DNA from: JBFIHZ01 sp041601535 | GTDB taxonomy: Bacteria > Pseudomonadota > Gammaproteobacteria > Xanthomonadales > SZUA-36 | Assembly (NCBI GenBank): GCA_041601535.1 | Contig: JBFIHZ010000220.1 | Span: 1 to 6,909 of the forward strand | Length of the DNA: 6,909 nt | Direction: 5' to 3' | Shown here: positions 5,641 to 6,909 of the stretch, piece after piece | How positions within the stretch are numbered: the stretch's first letter is position 1 | How the letters are laid out: the number at the start of each line of letters is the position of its first letter | Notes under the pieces: generated by a model | The model's database searches: none | Told to the model about the DNA's origin: nothing | Seen by the model: only the letters and a program-made list of their open reading frames with translations | Position numbers and translations under genes: made by a program

Positions 5641-6909
5641 ATGACGATTATGAGCAGCAAACCAAAAACAAGCGCAGCCATCGCCTACGAATCCGTCAGC
5701 GGGGAGTATCTGGAAAAGCGCCGCTTGCGGCAGGGGGCTGCGGGCTGGATGTTGCTGGCCGGCCTGGGCGTTGCTTATGTCATCTCGGGTGATTTTGCCG
5801 GCTGGAATTTTGGCCTGGCCCAGGGGGGATTTGGCGGCATGCTGCTGGCCACCCTGCTGATGGCCGTGATGTACGGCTGCCTGGTGCTAAGCCTGGCGGA
5901 GCTATCAGCCGCACTGCCCACGGCGGGTGGTGGCTACAGTTATGCGCGGCGCGCGCTGGGCCCCTGGGGCGGTTACCTCACGGGCACCGCCATCCTGCTC
6001 GAATATGCGATTGCTCCGGCCGCGATTGCGATTTTTATCGGCGGCTATGTGGAAGCCCTGTTGGGCTGGAATGGTCCACTGGTCTATGCCGCAGCGTACG
6101 CCGTTTTTGTCGGCCTGCACCTGTGGGGCGTGGGCGAAGCCCTGCGCATCATGATGGTCATCACGGCGCTGGCAGTGATCGCCATCATCGTGTTTGTTGC
6201 CGGCACCTTGCCGTGGTTCAGCCTGGAAAACCTGTTCGATATCGAGGTCAATGTGACGGCCGCCGGTGCCAGTGCCTTCCTGCCGCAAGGCTGGGTGGGC
6301 GTATGGGCTGCCTTGCCTTTTGCCATGTGGTTGTTCCTGGCGGTGGAAGGCGTGCCGCTGGCCGCTGAAGAGGCGAAGGATCCCGCGCGGGATTTACCGC
6401 GTGGCATCATCGGTGCCATGTTGATCCTGCTGGTGTTTGCGTCGCTGGTGTTGCTGTTGGCGCCCGGCGCGGCTGGTGCGGCTTTTATCATGGATCACGG
6501 AGCACCGCTGGTCGGCGCATTGCAGGCCGTGCACGGAACGGACTCGCTGGCCGCCCGCTTTGTCAACGTGGTTGGCCTGGCCGGGCTGATTGCCTCCTTC
6601 TTCTCCATCATATACGCCTATTCGCGCCAGGTGTTTGCACTGTCGCGCGCCGGCTACCTGCCGCGCTGGTTGTCACTGACCAACCGAAAAGGCGTGCCGG
6701 CGGCGGCCCTGATCACGCCGGGAATCTTGGGCTTCTGCCTGTCGCTGACCGGTGAAGGTGACCTGATGATTACCATGGCCGTGTTTGGCGCAACCATTTC
6801 CTATGCCCTGATGACGCTGTCGCACCTGGCGCTGCGCCGCAGCGCTCCGGAGCTTGAGCGACCCTATCGCACACCGGGCGGCAGCATCACTTCCGGCACC
6901 GCGTTCCTG
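5641..6909 (+). CDS. eat: Ethanolamine permease (APC superfamily), 3' end outside window
   Basis: The open frame runs to the right edge with 423 codons and no stop. The family is usually about 440-460 residues, so only the end is missing. The protein is an inner-membrane APC-superfamily carrier of the ethanolamine permease type, which imports ethanolamine for use as a carbon and nitrogen source. Diagnostic blocks are VISGDFAGWNFG (47-58), LSLAELSAALPTAGGGY (83-99) and LLEYAIAPAAIAIFIGGYVE. The cytoplasmic EEAKDPARDLPRGI loop and the SRAGYLPRWLS segment are typical of APC carriers. Start: ATG 5641 is the first in frame after TGA 5638-5640. A second in-frame ATG at 5650 would remove three residues, and no ribosome site decides between them. 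Ethanolamine ammonia-lyase genes, a common neighbour, are not visible. Another amine or amino-acid substrate is possible but less likely. Confidence 0.85.
   Translation, partial: MTIMSSKPKTSAAIAYESVSGEYLEKRRLRQGAAGWMLLAGLGVAYVISGDFAGWNFGLAQGGFGGMLLATLLMAVMYGCLVLSLAELSAALPTAGGGYSYARRALGPWGGYLTGTAILLEYAIAPAAIAIFIGGYVEALLGWNGPLVYAAAYAVFVGLHLWGVGEALRIMMVITALAVIAIIVFVAGTLPWFSLENLFDIEVNVTAAGASAFLPQGWVGVWAALPFAMWLFLAVEGVPLAAEEAKDPARDLPRGIIGAMLILLVFASLVLLLAPGAAGAAFIMDHGAPLVGALQAVHGTDSLAARFVNVVGLAGLIASFFSIIYAYSRQVFALSRAGYLPRWLSLTNRKGVPAAALITPGILGFCLSLTGEGDLMITMAVFGATISYALMTLSHLALRRSAPELERPYRTPGGSITSGTAFL

Noticed and set aside
5905..6288. 127-codon - strand open frame inside the permease gene
   Set aside because: It is antisense to a clear APC-family permease, and its His/Asp/Gln-rich peptide is typical of a shadow frame.

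Overview
The window looks like part of a GC-rich gammaproteobacterial chromosome. Support comes from the C-terminal end of an NtrC-type regulator, a RAYT-type transposase flanked by the GGGGTCAGAGT and GTGGGTGTCC repeats that I recall as common in this class, an FlgO-like/TPR membrane protein with the FFGELRRRKV start, and an ethanolamine permease. I cannot name the genus.

Layout. Positions 1-105 are the last codons of ntrC on the + strand. Positions 84-1730 form one unit that looks like a mobile or domesticated RAYT (TnpA_REP, HUH/Y1 family) element. Its outer ends are inverted copies of ATGGGGTCAGAGT. Inside these lie tandem arrays of GTGGGTGTCC, two copies on the left and three on the right, in opposite orientations. 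An intact 323-aa transposase gene (439-1410) sits in the middle. The left end overlaps the end of ntrC, so the last residues and the stop codon of NtrC are made of repeat sequence.

After the element come two + strand genes for exported proteins: a 158-aa periplasmic protein of unknown function (1859-2335) and, 49 bases later, a predicted outer-membrane beta-barrel protein (2385-3368). They may be co-expressed and act in the same envelope process, but nothing in the sequence gives a substrate. The barrel gene meets a large - strand gene (3365-5446) tail to tail; the two TAG stops share one CTAG. That gene encodes a three-helix membrane protein with a predicted periplasmic FlgO-like domain and TPR repeats. 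A 194-base region (5447-5640) separates it from a divergent ethanolamine permease gene (5641 onward) that runs off the right edge.

The ordinary cellular genes do not form one pathway. The most distinctive part is the RAYT element with its nested, mirror-arranged repeats and its effect on the NtrC C-terminus. I found no tRNA, rRNA, CRISPR array, riboswitch or convincing Rho-independent terminator.
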